From the NCBI GenBank assembly GCA_023974075.1, contig JAMFTG010000069.1:186001-250000 (forward strand): 64,000 nucleotides of DNA. Reading direction: 5' to 3'. Each line of letters begins with the position of its first letter. The stretch's first letter is position 1. Positions 1 through 8,291 of this stretch are shown piece after piece. Below the pieces are notes generated by a model. That model had not been told where the DNA came from. It did no database searches and was given only the letters and a program-made list of their open reading frames with translations. Source of the DNA: Chaenocephalus aceratus. Lineage: Eukaryota > Chordata > Actinopteri > Perciformes > Channichthyidae. The position numbers and the translations under genes were made by a program.

Positions 1-811
1 TTAGTCCAAAACGCAAAGATATTGTCATTTGCAGTCTTTGCCAAATGGAGTTGGCATATCACACAAGCACAACGGCTATGTTGGAACATTTAAAGCGGCA
101 GCTAGCTGTGGTGGCTACCATTAGCAGCTAGCATTTGCTCTCCGATTTTTACATAAAAATGGAATTATGGATTATAAATTCAATAATTTTTTTATACATA
201 GACGTTAAAAACCTATGGATTAACCGATTCAGCAGCGTTTTTTCTCATTTTAATGCCATTGAACACGTCTTTTGATCAGATTGACAGCTACGGTGGTGAG
301 ACGATCTCCCTAGAAGCTCTGTAAAGGTACGTGTTGTGATGACTGTATTTGCTTCCCCTGTCGCGAGTCCGGATCACTCAGTGATGATACTATATACCTA
401 CATAATCGGTGGAGTCTCAGCTTTAATCGGATATCTTGTATGTGCAGCTACGATAAGTAATAAGTGTACTTTTATCTTGAGTTCTGTGCCAATGCCCGTT
501 AGCATTTTTCGCTCATGGGTCATTTAGATGCTTCTTATGAGACTTGTGTTTTGTTTTGGTAAACATGGTTTGTATCGTCAGTTAGCTGAGATTATTTCCG
601 TTAATCTGGTATAACACATTAATAGTTTGTTAAATATTAAGATCCCCTGAGACACAGTATCGTGAAAAAAATTGTTTTTACATTACGTTTTTTTTACATT
701 ACGTTTTTTATGAATTGAACAACAGAAAAATAATCGTTAGATTAGTCGACTAATCGATCAAATAATCGCCCGATTAATCGTTTTCGAAATAATCGTTTCC
801 CCCCAGCACTA
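1..811 (+). mobile_element. hAT-type element, 3' part (first copy, cut by window edge)
   Basis: Right part of the element seen complete at 27858-28891. Bases 1-131 encode the end of the BED-finger reading frame. The right end, from about 730, is rich in ATCGATTA-type short inverted motifs and finishes ...cccccagcacta, an end resembling the TAGTGCTG/CAGTGCTG tips of hAT elements. The following atgacacc is the 8-bp target duplication seen on both sides in the complete copies. The element lies inside the N-terminal coding part of a - strand LINE ORF2. Confidence 0.6.
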
Positions 812-1266
812 ATGACACCTCTATTAGGTTTTACCTTAAATTGTCCTTGGGCAGACACACACACCGTTAATATTGGGTATTTTAATGGGTTCGGGATTCC
901 TATGGATGACTGCATAGGAGAGAGCGCAGAGAAGCGTGTAAGACTGCGACTCCGCCTCCTGGTCTCAACTCCAGTTTGTCATGGATTAAGTCCACAAAGC
1001 CCTGAAATGTTTGCCGAAATGAGATCGGCACCATCCAAAGTAGGATGAATGCCGTCTCTCTTAATCAGACCAGGTTTTCCCCAGAAGGCTGTCCAATTAT
1101 TTACGAAGCCCACATTGTTTGCTGGGCACCACCAAGACAACCAGCGCTGAAATGATGACATGCGGCTATACATGTCATCATTGATCAGATTGGGGAGGGG
1201 ACCAGAGAAGATTACGGTGTCCGACATTGTTTTAGCATAACTACACACCGATTCCACATTAAGTTT
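812..1266 (-). mobile_element. CR1/L2-type LINE, 5' fragment (ORF1 end and ORF2 start)
   Basis: This is the upstream part of the LINE that is followed through in the two later copies. It is truncated at its 5' end at 1266, directly against the repeat element whose sequence resumes with gatcttgtacttgag. It holds the ORF1 C-terminus (979-1266) and, after its stop, the first codons of ORF2 up to the hAT insertion. The rest of this LINE copy lies left of the window. Confidence 0.7.
979..1266 (-). pseudogene. LINE ORF1 C-terminus, SGNH-esterase-like
   Basis: The - strand frame runs to a TGA at 979-981 and contains TVIFSGPLP, FVNNWTAFW and RDGIHPT. A C-terminal D-x-x-H (here DGIH) is the last block of SGNH/GDSL-type esterases, which CR1/L2-type LINEs often carry in ORF1. 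The N-terminal catalytic serine block is missing because the element is 5'-truncated. The open frame continues upstream into the neighbouring repeat, which is fortuitous. The same piece is at 29059-29346 and 54198-54485. Confidence 0.55.
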
Positions 1267-1737
1267 GATCTTGTACTTGAGTAAAAGTAGAAGTACCAGA
1301 GTGTAGGAATACTCTGTTACAGTAAAAGTCCTGCATTCAAAATGTACCTCAAGTGAAAGTAGAAAAGTATTATCATCTAAATATAGTGAAAGTAGCGACA
1401 GTAAAAGTAGTCGTTGTGCAGATTGGTCCATTTCAGAATAATATATATGATATGTTTTATAATGATTGATCATGAAAGTGTTCTCAAAGCTGGTGAAGGT
1501 GCAGCTAGTTTGAATGACTTTGTAGACTGCAGGGTAGCTGGTGGATTTACTCCAGGTGGAACTAAAGTCTGATTCAACACTTCATTATATTTCACATCAT
1601 TCATCCACATCTGTAGAGTAACTATTAGATACATGTAGTGGATTAGAAGTACAAAGGAGCATAAAATGGATTACCTCAACATTGTACTTAAGTACAAGTA
1701 CCTGAGTAAATGTACTTCCTATCTCTGAATTTACTGA
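1267..1737 (+). mobile_element. hAT-like CAGAGGT element, right part (copy split by the LINE)
   Basis: Right remainder of a non-autonomous element that recurs intact at 7459-8291. It begins in the gatcttgtacttgagtaaaag repeat, has the same middle part (cctgcattca, gattggtcca, ggtggatttactccagg) and ends in ...tacttcctatctctg followed by aatttact, the 8-bp target duplication. The left part is beyond the window edge, on the other side of the LINE. Confidence 0.6.
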
Positions 1738-2224
1738 TATAATGTGTTCATTATTTTCAAATTCACGGTGTAGATATTTTAATAGCTAGTGATACATGGA
1801 TACTATAACTAATTTATAAAACAATGAAATGAGTTTGTGTGCTTAAACCCTTTTAGTTTTTTGTATTTAGCTATACATAACTCTAACCTTATAACAGATA
1901 AAGTATGCAATATTCCATCATGATATTGGTTGAAAAAAACACTTTAGATTTTGCATGTTTTGAATCATATTTAAAAAATGTTTCTGTGAGAGCCAACCCC
2001 TTTGTATTTATTTTAAAAATAACAACAAATCATTCTGAATCAAACAACCAATCAGTGTGTCTTTGTTGTTTTGTTGTATCAAGTTAATAGGTATTTATAC
2101 TTCTTCCTTTATTCAGCGGTATTTTAGGCTACAACGAGTCAGAATGCATTCTCGGGTTTCATTAAAAACCTTCATATGTGTCCTAAAACACTTGTGTCAC
2201 TTTCTCTGTTGATTTGTTTTATAG
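1738..2224 (+). other. Intron 3' part before the Z1 finger exon
   Basis: AT-rich sequence without a supported gene. It holds the CCAAT-like aaccaatcagtg near 2046 and ends in a clean acceptor, a pyrimidine-rich run followed by gttttatag/GAAGAG. The same tract precedes all seven finger exons with few changes. In the Z2 copy about 115 bases including the CCAAT-like motif are deleted (near 8600). Confidence 0.6.
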
Positions 2225-3811
2225 GAAGAGACCTGCAAAAACCCAGATAGGCTTTATAATGAGGGGGAGAAGAGTATCATCGGAGAACAGCTGGATCAAC
2301 ATCAGGCTACAGCCACAATAGGAAAACCACACACCTGTGACCAGTGTGAGAAGAGTTTCTGGAGTTCAGGGATATTGAAGCGCCACAGACGTACCCACAC
2401 TGGAGAAAAACCTTTCACCTGTGACCAGTGTGAGAAGAGCTTTAGCCAGTCAGGCTATTTGAAGATTCACAAGCGAATCCACACTGGAGAAAAACCTTTC
2501 ACCTGTGACCAGTGTGAGAAGAGTTTTAACCAGTCAGGCGATTTGAAGATTCACAAGCGAATCCACACTGGAGAAAAACCTTTCACCTGTGACCAGTGTG
2601 AGAGAAGTTTTAGCAGGTCAGGCTATTTGAAGATTCACCAGCGAATCCACGCTGGAGAAAAACCTTTCACCTGTGACCAGTGTGGGAAGAGCTTTAACCA
2701 GTCATGCGATTTGAAGATTCACAAGCGAATCCACACTGGAGAAAAACCTTTCACCTGTGACCAGTGTGAGAAGAGTTTCTGGAGTTCAGGGATATTGAAG
2801 CGCCACAAACGTACCCACACTGGAGAAAAACCTTTCACCTGTGTCCAGTGTGAGAAGAGTTTTAGCCAGTCAGGCTATTTGAAGATTCACAAGCGAATCC
2901 ACACTGGAGAAAAACCTTTCACCTGTGACCAGTGTGGGAAGAGCTTTAACCAGTCAGGCGATTTGAAGATTCACAAGCGAATCCACACTGGAGAAAAGCC
3001 TTTCACCTGTGACCAGTGTGAGAAAAGTTTTAGCAGGTCAGACTCATTGAAGATCCACCAGCGAACCCACACTGGAGAAAATCCTTTCACCTGTGACCAG
3101 TGTGAGAAAAGTTTCACGGACTCAGGCTCATTGAAGCGCCACCAGATAATCCACACTGGAGAAAAGCCTTTCACCTGTGACCAGTGTGAGAAGAGCTTTA
3201 GCCAGTCAGGCCATTTGAAGATTCACAAGCGAACCCACACTGGAGAAAATCCTTTCACCTGTGGCCAGTGTGAGAAAAGTTTCACGGACTCACACTCATT
3301 GAAGCGCCACCAGATAATCCACACTGGATTAAAGCCTTTCACCTGTGACCAGTGTGGGAAGAGCTTTAGCCAGTCAGGCCATTTGAAGATTCACAAGCGA
3401 ACCCACACTGGAGAAAATCTTTTCACCTGTGACCAGTGTGAGAAAAGTTTCACGGACTCACGCTCATTGAAGCGCCACCAGATAATCCACACTGGAGAAA
3501 AGCCTTTCACCTGTGACCAGTGTGGGAAGAGCTTTAACCAGTCAGGCCATTTGAAGATTCACCAGCGAACCCACACTGGAGAAAAACCCTACTCCTGTGA
3601 CCAGTGTGAGAAAAGTTTCACGGACTCACGCTCATTGAAGCGCCACCAGCGAATCCACTCCTTTGACCAGTGGAAGAAAGAGTTCAGTGACTCATACAGT
3701 GTGAAGCTCCACCAGCCTACCCACACTGGAGAAAAACCTGACGTCTGTGCTCCCTGTGAAGAGTTTCACAGAACCAGACCACATGGGAGAACACCTTCAC
3801 TAGTGCACTGA
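2225..3811 (+). CDS. Z1: poly-C2H2 zinc-finger protein, finger exon (16 fingers)
   Basis: Probable nuclear sequence-specific DNA-binding protein. The exon begins after a splice acceptor and opens in phase 0 with EETCKNPD and an acidic 36-residue linker. Sixteen C-x2-C-x12-H-x3-H fingers follow (first at residues about 36-58), joined by TGEKP-type linkers, with variants TGENP, TGLKP, AGEKP and TGENL. Helix contact residues (-1,2,3,6) are few: Q-G-Y-I, Q-G-D-I, S-G-I-R, D-R-S-R, Q-G-H-I. Finger 17 is degenerate, with both cysteines replaced (F and W). The frame has no upstream ATG in the exon; its apparent start inside finger 1 is a TTG. The protein therefore needs a leader exon, which must lie left of the window. 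A 2-nt loss near 3758 shifts the C-terminus to ...TPSLVH. The target sequence is unknown. Confidence 0.9.
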   Translation, partial: EETCKNPDRLYNEGEKSIIGEQLDQHQATATIGKPHTCDQCEKSFWSSGILKRHRRTHTGEKPFTCDQCEKSFSQSGYLKIHKRIHTGEKPFTCDQCEKSFNQSGDLKIHKRIHTGEKPFTCDQCERSFSRSGYLKIHQRIHAGEKPFTCDQCGKSFNQSCDLKIHKRIHTGEKPFTCDQCEKSFWSSGILKRHKRTHTGEKPFTCVQCEKSFSQSGYLKIHKRIHTGEKPFTCDQCGKSFNQSGDLKIHKRIHTGEKPFTCDQCEKSFSRSDSLKIHQRTHTGENPFTCDQCEKSFTDSGSLKRHQIIHTGEKPFTCDQCEKSFSQSGHLKIHKRTHTGENPFTCGQCEKSFTDSHSLKRHQIIHTGLKPFTCDQCGKSFSQSGHLKIHKRTHTGENLFTCDQCEKSFTDSRSLKRHQIIHTGEKPFTCDQCGKSFNQSGHLKIHQRTHTGEKPYSCDQCEKSFTDSRSLKRHQRIHSFDQWKKEFSDSYSVKLHQPTHTGEKPDVCAPCEEFHRTRPHGRTPSLVH

Positions 3812-4170
3812 CTGTTCAGCAAGAGTGAGGTGGACTGTTTGACACAACTCGCTGTTAAAGGATGTTGTGTGGATTTCAAAAGTTGTTCAAATGTTCTCAA
3901 TAATATTCAAATGCATGCACTTCACTTGTCAACTTGTTTTGTTTTTTTCACAGCAAACACACACAAAGCTCCCTAAAGAACAAGGCACCACAGTCACTTA
4001 AATATAAGAATGTTATAAATATGTGGTAATTTAACAACAAGCTAAAGCCTACTGATTTCTAAAAGTGTGCAAAGAGCCTTTAGTCTCATAAAAGCTGGAT
4101 AGAGCGTCACTTTGAACCATAAACTATAACCGTTGCTGACTGTATTCATTCAGGCCATTTTACCATCAGA
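3812..4170 (+). other. Z1 3' untranslated and flanking sequence
   Basis: The sequence after the stop is conserved in all seven copies (ttcaaaagttgttcaaatgttctcaataatattcaaatg, then a short pyrimidine stretch and cacag near 3951). No canonical AATAAA lies close to the stop; AATAAT occurs near 3899. The pyrimidine tract with cacag could be an unused acceptor. No gene is seen here. Confidence 0.4.
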
Positions 4171-4240
4171 AAGAGGTTCCACAGGGGTCTATCCTTGGTC
4201 CATTCATGTTTACATTAGATGTTACTTAACTTTTTCCAGT
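4171..4240 (+). pseudogene. Short LINE reverse-transcriptase relic
   Basis: The bases after 4174 read VPQGSILGPFMFTLD, the conserved VPQGS-LGP block of LINE reverse transcriptases. The block precedes, rather than follows, the upstream RT motifs found at 4330-4480. It is therefore a separate, older LINE fragment cut off by the next one. The same relic after Z2, Z5 and Z7 is not cut and runs further. Confidence 0.6.
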
Positions 4241-4682
4241 AGCCAGACTTTCTCCTTCGACCTTTTCTCTGTTGGGGAGGTTTGTAAGGCTCAAAGCAAA
4301 GAATATTTAAGCTTGAACAACATTCTATCTCCTCACCAGTCAGGCTTTAGGAAGCAGTACAGTAACGGCTGCTTTGAAAGAAGTGAATGACATTGTTGAA
4401 GGCTTGGACGCAAAGAGCTACTGTGCTGCCCTTTTTATAGACTTATCCAAGGCATTTGATACTGTGGACATGGCATTCTATGCCAGAAGTTATCCCATAG
4501 GCCCGTCTGACCAAGCTGTTGGTTGGTTTTCAAACTATCTCTCATATCGCAAGCAATGTGTATAATTCAGCAGTCTCTCCTCAAGCGTTCTTAATGTGCC
4601 CAGAGGTGTTCCTCAAGGTTTGGTCTTGGGACCCACCCTTTTTTACAATTGATATAAATTATGTGTGTCAACATATTGATGC

Positions 4683-5481
4683 CTCTGTACATCTATATGC
4701 AGATGATACTGTTCTATACTGTTGTGCTAGCACTGCTGTCCTTGCATTTAAACGTCTGCAGCCTGCTTTTGACACGTTTCAGTGTAGGGCTGCACGATTT
4801 TGGGAAAAAATCTAATTGCGATTTTTCTGACAAATATTGCGATTGCGATTCGAATTGCGATATTTGTTTTTAAGCGACCCAACAGAAGTTTATTGTAAAA
4901 TGCGGCCATAACTCCAGCTAGGAAGGTCGTATCAACGTGCTCCCGTTTCTAGCACCCCCGCAGCCCGAGCTACGAGTGAAAAAACTAAACTTACATGAAA
5001 CTTCCGTTGGGTTGCTTTAAAGTCGAGCTTCAGTTTAAGATTCACCCTATGATAGAAACATGTGATGGAGCATTACTAACCTGACCCAGATGGTTCACCA
5101 AACCATCTAAAGCTCCATTGGAAGCCATTTGGAAAGGGCAGGCACTTTCAGAAGCACTTGGCAGGTGATTGGATCAATCTGTCTATCACCTTCTATCATG
5201 GGCTACTTCTGATTGATTAACAATGGCTGATATATGTGGAGCACAGCACTTCTGATTGGTGTGGATGACTGACACATAAGACAAAAAAATTGTAAAACAA
5301 AATCGCACGGTTTGCGATTTGATAATCGCATCATTTCAAATCGCGATTTCGATTTAAAATCGATTAATCGTTCAGCCCTACTCTGTACATCTATATGCAG
5401 ATGATACTGTTCTATACTGTTGTGCTAGCACTGCTGCCCTTGCATTTGAACGTCTGCAGTCTGCTTTTGACACGTTTCAGT
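4683..5481 (+). repeat. 101-bp direct repeats flanking a TIR element
   Basis: Bases 4683-4783 recur at 5381-5481 with the same length and three substitutions. Both encode the YADDTVLY to FDTFQ part of the LINE relic. The intervening segment is exactly the TIR element. The arrangement looks like a target duplication but is far too long for one made by a DNA transposase. Confidence 0.85.
4784..5381. mobile_element. Non-autonomous TIR element, 598 bp, copy 1
   Basis: The ends are inverted repeats: gtagggctgcacgat at the left and the complement of gtagggctgaacgat at the right, with one mismatch. The inside is rich in gcgattt/aaatcgc motifs and carries no coding region. Ends and composition resemble non-autonomous hAT-like elements common in fish. 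Three other copies sit at the same place in the LINE relic (32201-32798, 37359-37956, 57831-58428) and have the same length, so the insertion predates the array duplications. Confidence 0.7.
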
Positions 5482-6204
5482 CACACCTGTTCCACCTCAG
5501 GTTGGTGTAAAATTCAGACGAGACAAAAGTCATGTTGTTTTCCAAGAAGAAAAAGTTACCAACTGTTCTTCCCTGCATCAAGTCTGCACAGCATAACCAC
5601 ATTGAAGCTGTTCACACCTACAGAAACTTAGGCATCACTATAGATGAAAACCTCTGCTTTAAACCTCATATTGACTATCTTTTAAGGAAACTGAAATTCA
5701 AACTGGGATTTTTTTTTTAAGAAACATGGCCTGCTTCTCCACAAGTGCTCGGAAATGGCTTGTAGCTGCCAAATTGTTGCGGCTCTTGGACTACAGGGAA
5801 TGTGTGAACATGAACGCCTCAGCTCACTCCCTTCATCTGCTGGACGCTGTTTACCATGGGGCTCTGAGGTTCATAACCAATTGTTAACCCCTCACACACC
5901 ATTGCACGCTGTACGTTTCAGTTAACTGGACATCACTATCAATGCGCAGATCTCTGCACTGGTACAAATTCATCTATACCGCCATGCTTGGACTGCTGCC
6001 CCTCTACATATCACACAAACAGTACAGCTATAGACTACGATCTCAAAATTACATCACTCTGTCCGTCCCCTCAGTATTCACCGAGCTTGGGAAAAAGCCA
6101 TATCATACTCTGCCCCCTGAACCTGAAACACACTTCAGCAGGATAAAAGTATACTTCGGGACAATGGTGGATTTTGCATACAATACATCAAAGTAACATA
6201 CACA

Positions 6205-6399
6205 GCACAACCCTCTATTTAAGCTAGAGGGAACAGATGACACAAATACAACAACAACAAAGACAAATCAAAATAAAACTTGAATTGGAACCTTTGAATT
6301 GTGTTACCATGGAAACACCTTTGCATCTTTCAAACCTGACCCACGTGAAGACGTCCATCAACCGGCACGAGTTATTGAAACTACTTTCACACATCAACG
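6205..6399 (+). other. Candidate 5' untranslated exon of Z2 with upstream ORF
   Basis: A TATA-like tatttaag (about 6215) lies in a perfect 7-bp inverted repeat (ccctcta/tagaggg). A consensus donor, acg/GTAAGA, follows at 6399/6400. Joining to the leader exon at 6863 would place A at -3 and G at +4 of the leader ATG, a good initiation context. An ATG at 6309 in strong context (accATGG) opens 30 codons. After splicing that frame would end at the TGA inside atggcTGA, overlapping the main start. The exon border is inferred from the splice motif only. The extent upstream is unknown, and the 5' part could still be LINE 3' end. Confidence 0.4.
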
Positions 6400-6862
6400 G
6401 TAAGAAAAACAGCATTTCTGCAGCTGGGTCGTTTCTATGAGATGTTTACGGGAGCTATTGTTTGGCTGGCAGAGGGAGATTTATTTTACTCTTTCAAACT
6501 TATTTTGATATTTTATGAAAATAGAGTTTGTTGTTCTGCATGTTGGATACTGCGACTGAAATGTATGTTTCTCTACACAAGACTGACTTATTGTCTTTAT
6601 TTATATGTGTAATATATAGCTTTACCTCATTTTAAAGCTGCATTTATTTAAAAAATGCACAAACTAAAGCACAACAAGATATGTCTCTATGTGTCAGATG
6701 TGCAAGTGTCTAACTGGATGGACTCCATCTCTCTGAGCTTTTTGGTAGTGATTGTTTTTGTCAAATGAATGGTCTCAACTTTAACATTTAGAAAAACACA
6801 AAATGTTTATTTTAATTCCTGTAGTTGGCTAATAAGTAATATGGTAATCTCTGTTATTGCAG

Positions 6863-6919
6863 ATGGCTGAACTTCAGGTAGACGATAACGCAAGCAGCAG
6901 AATGACTTCATCAGCAGAG
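6863..6919 (+). CDS. Z2 leader exon (19 codons)
   Basis: Flanked by a good acceptor (tctgttattgcag) and donor (gag/GTAAGT), this 57-nt exon begins with ATG and reads MAELQVDDNASSRMTSSAE. It ends in phase 0, matching the phase of the finger exon 1828 bases downstream. It occurs six times in the window, each time once before a finger exon, with identical borders. The only coding difference is Ala10 or Thr10. It supplies the start codon that the finger exons lack. It resembles no KRAB, SCAN, BTB or fish FiNZ leader that I know. Confidence 0.8.
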
Positions 6920-7158
6920 GTAAGTTACTTTAACTTTTAAAAGTGAAAATCCTGGTTAAATAATTATTAATATTTGAGTGAAAACAATGAAAAATTAAAA
7001 AAGCATTCGTTATACTGAGTGAATCATATTGGTTGCTAGGAAACATCTGGCAAAATCAATCAAAAATGTAAACAGGAAGTCACCTGTAGCAAATAGTGAG
7101 TGCTAAAGCTACAGTAGCATATACGAGGAGATGGTAACATCTGATCAATCACATTTAC
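6920..7158 (+). other. Z2 intron, 5' part
   Basis: AT-rich intron sequence shared with the other copies; no gene or repeat border seen. The homologous tract after the Z4 leader is about 60 bases shorter because of a deletion near 34243. Confidence 0.5.
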
Positions 7159-7159
7159 T

Positions 7160-7450
7160 GGGCGACTGTGGCTGCGAGGGAGTGTGGTCGTCTTTCCACC
7201 AGAAGGTTGTGGGTTCGATCCCAGCCCATGCAGTCAACATGTCGATGTATCCTTGGGCAAGATACTTAACCCGGAGTTGCTCCCGATGGCATGGCCAACG
7301 GTGTGTGAATGTGTATGCGTGTTAGTTCCTAGAGTGATATACACTGCTCTGTATGAATGGGTGTGAATGGGTGAATGACATGTAGTATGTAAAGCGCTTT
7401 GAGGGGTCTTAAAGACTGGATAAAGCGCTATATAAGTACAGTCCATTTAC
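7160..7450 (+). mobile_element. tRNA-derived SINE, copy 1
   Basis: The head contains a B-box-like ggttcgatccc (7212-7222) and an A-box-like tgtggctgcgaggg upstream, as in RNA polymerase III promoters from tRNA. The middle reads atccttgggcaagatacttaaccc, a block common in fish SINEs. The tail aaagcgctatataagtacag resembles LINE 3' ends used for mobilisation. The flanks catttact (7152-7159 and 7451-7458) are a direct repeat. Absent from the homologous sites of Z4 and Z7; present near Z5. Confidence 0.7.
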
Positions 7451-7458
7451 CATTTACT

Positions 7459-8291
7459 CAGAGGTGGGAGAAGTACTCAGATATTTTACTTGACTAAAAA
7501 TAGAAGTACTCAGATCTTGTGCTTGACTAAAAGTAGAAGTACTCAGATCTTGTGCTTGACTAAAAGTAGAAGTACTCAGATCTTGTACTTGAGTAAAAGT
7601 ATAAGAACTCAGATCTTGTGCTTGACTAAAAGTAGAAGTACTCAGATCTTGTACTTGAGTGAAAGTAGAAGAACTCAGATCTTGTGCTTGACTAAAAGTA
7701 GAAGTACTCAGATCTTGTACTTGACTAAAAGTAGAAGTACTCAGATCTTGAGTAAAAGTAGAAGTACTCAGATCTTGTACTTAGTAAAAGTAGAAGTATC
7801 AGAGTGAAGGAATACTCTGTTACAGTAAAAGTCCTGCATTCAGAATGTTCCTCAAGTAAAAGTAGAAAAGTATTCTCATCAAAATATAGTGAAAGTAGCG
7901 ACAGTAAAAGTAGTGATTGTGCAGATTGGTCCATTTCAGAATAATATATATGTTATGTTTTATAATGATTGATCATGAAAGTGTTCTCAAAGCTGGTGAA
8001 GGTGCAGCTAGTTTGAATGACTTTGTATACTGCAGGGTAGCTGGTGGATTTACTCCAGGTGGAACTAAAGTCTGATTCAACACTTGGTTATATTTCACAT
8101 CATTCATCCAGATCTGTAAAGTAACTAAAGGTATTAAATATATGTAGTGGAGTTAAAGTACACAATTTACCTCTGAACTGTAGTGGAGTAGAAGTACACA
8201 GTAGCATAAAATGGAAATACTCAAGTCAAGTAAAAATACCTCCAAATTGTACTTAAGTACAGTACCTGAGTAAATGTACTTCCTACCTCTG
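7459..8291. mobile_element. hAT-like CAGAGGT element with internal minisatellite, copy 1
   Basis: The ends cagaggtgggagaagtac and gtacttcctacctctg are inverted repeats with small differences. The flanks catttact and aatttact are an 8-bp target duplication with one mismatch, as made by hAT transposases. No transposase is encoded. The left third is a 33-bp tandem repeat; the rest is single-copy with many gtact/agtac motifs that could fold back. It lies inside the Z2 intron. Confidence 0.65.
7466..7800 (+). repeat. 33-bp minisatellite, about ten units
   Basis: Tandem units follow the pattern agtactcagatcttgtac, then ttgagtaaaagtaga. The period is a multiple of three and lacks stops in one frame, so it translates as repeats of KSRSTQILYL. 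The reading frame is a by-product of the period: there is no start context, and the stretch ends wherever the repeat ends. Unit number differs between the intron copies. Confidence 0.85.

Larger units (their letters stand above)
4241..6200 (+). mobile_element. Decayed LINE (CR1/L2/Rex-type) ORF2 relic, copy 1
   Basis: Translated fragments in changing + frames follow the order of a LINE reverse transcriptase: HQSGFRKQYS, then after a frameshift [45 protein letters not shown] (the YADD active site) and the thumb region HTYRNLGITIDENL. A C-terminal part follows (RSQNYITLSVPSVFTELGKK). Several stops and frameshifts make it non-functional. It is interrupted by a 598-bp TIR element at 4784-5381. 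It sits between the Z1 finger exon and the Z2 leader exon, in sense orientation. Confidence 0.8.

Noticed and set aside
336..527. 63-codon + strand frame with hydrophobic stretch (also 28416, 53554)
   Set aside because: It has a membrane-like run, but it lies in the noncoding part of the hAT element, between the BED fragment and the right end, without splice or start support.
812..1048. 78-codon + strand frame (also 28892, 54031)
   Set aside because: It runs antisense through the LINE ORF1/ORF2 junction and starts in the hAT target duplication; the LINE explains the conservation.
2225..2375. KRAB or FiNZ-type effector domain in the N-terminal part of the zinc-finger proteins
   Set aside because: The 19 leader residues plus 36 linker residues are too short and lack the KRAB core pattern; they also do not resemble the FiNZ motif as I know it.
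2971..3174. - strand frames antisense to the finger exons (FSPVWVRWW-type repeats)
   Set aside because: They mirror the repeated C2H2 linker and finger codons on the opposite strand and recur wherever a finger repeat occurs.
7205..7225. A functional tRNA gene at the B-box-like ggttcgatccc
   Set aside because: The cloverleaf is not complete and the sequence continues into a SINE body and tail with flanking target duplication; it is a tRNA-derived SINE.
7466..7800. CRISPR array (direct repeats with regular spacing)
   Set aside because: The units are contiguous tandem repeats without unique spacers, in a vertebrate intron.
7490..7807. 105-codon + strand frame of KSRSTQILYL repeats as a gene
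   Set aside because: It is the translation of a 33-bp minisatellite inside a TIR element; similar frames arise in the other copies with different lengths, and the frame has no start context or conserved end.
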